This document shows positions 24,587 through 25,995 of a DNA stretch of 25,995 bases, in pieces. Position 1 is the first letter of the stretch; each line of letters starts with the position of its first letter. Position numbers and translations under genes: made by a program. Origin of the DNA: JBNKFQ01 sp050289385 (GTDB taxonomy: Bacteria > Pseudomonadota > Gammaproteobacteria > Pseudomonadales > Porticoccaceae); assembly GCA_050289385.1 (NCBI GenBank), contig JBNKFQ010000067.1, positions 1-25,995 on the forward strand, read 5' to 3'. The notes beneath the pieces are model-generated. The model searched no databases and was not told where the DNA came from. It saw nothing but the letters and a program-made list of their open reading frames with translations.

Positions 24587-25684
24587 ATGATTCAGCCACC
24601 TGGAATCTCAACCATTGATGTGCCTTGCAGTGCCCCCTTTATGTCGGGCTCCTATGACCTGGAACTGAATAATAAGGGCATCTTCTGGGAAACGATGCAT
24701 GATCTCGGGGCAGAACCTGTACCAACTGATTCAGATGTATTGAATTTGCAGTTTTGCTCAGGAAGTCGTGTAGGCCACGCTGCACATATGGATTTTGGCA
24801 GTGGCCTTGGGCTCAATATCTACCGCTCCCTATGGACCTCAGGTACATCTGAATTGATCTACCAACGCAGAGATTACTATATGCTCAGCCTGAGACTCTC
24901 AGGGAATTGCCAGGAATCGCTGGACGACAAGGTATATTTATTGGGAGGACATACCTGCACCTTGTTTAATTTGGCAAACGACCTCAGATACCGTTTCCAA
25001 ATATCGGGCGACGAGCCATTTACCGAGGTCTGTATCCGTTTTGACGCATCATTCCTGAAAGATAAATTCAAGCTGGGCGACAGAGAGTTAAACCGTATTC
25101 TGCATCCCGAACCCTACCGCCTGCTGGACCCCTTGTTCAATCAATGCAAGGTAACACCCGCAATGGAACAGATTGGCCGGGAGCTGTTAAGCGCCGATTC
25201 AGCGGACAACACCTATCGCCTGTATACCGAAGCCAAAGCAATGGAACTGATTTCCATTTATTTGTCCGAACTGGAGGCTCAGGCAAACACAGCACACATC
25301 TTGCAAATAAATCAGAGAGATCTCAACCGCTTGTATCAGGTAAAAGCACAGCTGGAGGATAACTTCCGGGAACCACCCAATATAGAACACCTCTGTCATC
25401 TGGCAGGCTTCAATCGCCGCAAAATAACAGAGAGCTTTAAAGCACAGTTCGGAAAAACCATCTATGAATATGTCCAACACCTGCGCATGGAAAAAGCAAA
25501 ACAACTATTGAGTAATGGATACAACAGCGTGGCCCTTGTTGCCGAGCAGGTGGGATATTGCCACCAGAGCAACTTCACCAAAGCATTCAAACGGCATGTC
25601 GGTCTGTCTCCGCTAAAATTTTCGGCTCGGCATTTTAAACATTCTCTGCCCTCCCCTCGCCAACAGCCTGCCAGTACTCCTTGA
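24587..25684 (+). CDS. AraC-family transcriptional regulator
   Basis: DNA-binding regulator, 365 residues. The C-terminal AraC domain (about 248-345) has both helix-turn-helix units: NIEHLCHLAGFNRRKITESF followed by KAQFG, and NSVALVAEQVGYCHQSNFTK followed by AFKRHVGLSP, the second being a good match to the family signature. The N-terminal 230 residues form an effector-sensing part of the PchR/YqhC-like kind (DYYMLSLRLSGN near 96; LGGHTCTLFNLAND near 118) with no identifiable ligand site. The ATG at 24587 has only GGTGA before it; an ATG 18 codons in is an alternative. Placed divergently from fecI2-fecR2-receptor 2, it likely senses a small molecule handled by that cassette (inference). Confidence 0.9.
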   Translation: MIQPPGISTIDVPCSAPFMSGSYDLELNNKGIFWETMHDLGAEPVPTDSDVLNLQFCSGSRVGHAAHMDFGSGLGLNIYRSLWTSGTSELIYQRRDYYMLSLRLSGNCQESLDDKVYLLGGHTCTLFNLANDLRYRFQISGDEPFTEVCIRFDASFLKDKFKLGDRELNRILHPEPYRLLDPLFNQCKVTPAMEQIGRELLSADSADNTYRLYTEAKAMELISIYLSELEAQANTAHILQINQRDLNRLYQVKAQLEDNFREPPNIEHLCHLAGFNRRKITESFKAQFGKTIYEYVQHLRMEKAKQLLSNGYNSVALVAEQVGYCHQSNFTKAFKRHVGLSPLKFSARHFKHSLPSPRQQPASTP

Positions 25685-25808
25685 AGGAGGCATTGGTGAC
25701 CGCGCAATCCGTTTAGTGCCGATTGCATAAAAATTGGTGTTTTTCGAATAAAAAACAGGACGCACTTACTGTTAACCTGACCCTTTGATCATTATGTACT
25801 GCCTCATT
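25685..25808. other. Region downstream of araC
   Basis: Contains a weak stem GCAATC/GATTGC followed, after a few bases, by an A/T-rich stretch with TTTTT; this may end araC transcription but is not a convincing terminator. No gene is seen. Confidence 0.3.
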
Positions 25809-25951
25809 GGCAGGCTGTTGAAAAACGTTTTCGAGGCAGCCTATGCAAGGCAATAACAGGCGAAAAATCGGAGTTTATTGTAATAAATGAGCATTTTGAG
25901 CCTGTTTTTAACGCAGCAGAGGCAACGCAGATAGTTTTTCAACAGCCTGCC
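25809..25951. repeat. MITE-like element with perfect 18-bp terminal inverted repeats
   Basis: Arms GGCAGGCTGTTGAAAAAC (25809-25826) and its complement (25934-25951) enclose 107 bp. Nested stems AACAGGC/GCCTGTT and TTTATT/AATAAA give one long folded structure. The GGCTGTTGAAAAA end resembles dispersed palindromic repeats seen in many gammaproteobacterial intergenic regions; no coding frame. Confidence 0.75.
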
Positions 25952-25977
25952 AGGCAATAATGAACAGAGAGCTTATT

Positions 25978-25995
25978 ATGGTTAACCGTAAATCT
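25978..25995 (+). CDS. Possible start of a gene cut by the window end
   Basis: ATG at 25978 reads MVNRKS to the last base, with GAGAG 7 nt ahead as a possible ribosome site. Six codons cannot identify anything. Confidence 0.25.

Overview
The window looks like chromosomal DNA of a free-living, probably marine or soil, gammaproteobacterium of the Cellvibrionales/Alteromonadales kind. The basis is a MacAB-type export operon, two STN-domain TonB-dependent receptors each driven by its own FecI/FecR pair, a secreted DUF1592/DUF1552 cluster and an IS256-type remnant. This placement is inference from gene content; there is no rRNA or tRNA. No CRISPR array was seen. Almost everything is on the minus strand; only the AAA ATPase locus and the AraC regulator read on plus.

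Layout, left to right. (1) 98-3929: a minus-strand operon, transcribed Yip1 membrane protein, membrane fusion protein, ABC ATPase, MacB-type permease, with a good sigma-70 promoter at 3954-3982. (2) 4222-5802: exported class C beta-lactamase-like serine hydrolase ending in a strong hairpin terminator. (3) 6354-10788: FecI1, FecR1 and receptor 1. A two-block motif, AGGTGTAGGGT-N16-CGTT, stands before both the sigma gene and the receptor gene and is the best candidate for the promoter of this sigma factor. (4) 11048-11178: a palindromic MITE-like element. (5) 11217-16778: a tightly packed four-gene operon of exported proteins: an orphan family, a membrane-anchored PSD/PSCyt3 (DUF1592/1588/1585) protein with a CxxCH haem site, a Tat-exported DUF1552 protein, and a protein with three PF03640-like repeats. 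This is the best candidate for a poorly described system.

(6) 16946-19674 is a gene graveyard around one intact gene, an AAA ATPase with a PD-(D/E)XK-like tail (17079-18416). Its promoter overlaps a symmetric array of four GTAAC/GTTAC half-sites. Downstream lie a copy of its leader fused to the last codons of a lost paralogue, then the left end of an IS256-type transposase gene, then a cytochrome c gene and the C-terminal part of a tryptophan-tryptophylquinone amine dehydrogenase light chain. (7) 19764-24310: FecI2, FecR2 and receptor 2, paralogous to block 3 but without its promoter motif. A 14-bp palindrome TTGCCGYRCGGCAA occurs both before receptor 2 and in the fecI2/araC divergent region. 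(8) 24587-25684: AraC-family regulator, divergent from fecI2. (9) 25809-25951: a second MITE-like inverted repeat, then perhaps the first codons of another gene.

Functionally, blocks 3 and 7 are two cell-surface signalling and uptake cassettes: ligand binding at the outer-membrane receptor is relayed through its STN domain to FecR and then the sigma factor. Their ligands cannot be told from sequence. The amine dehydrogenase remnant suggests the lineage once oxidised amines in the periplasm at this locus.
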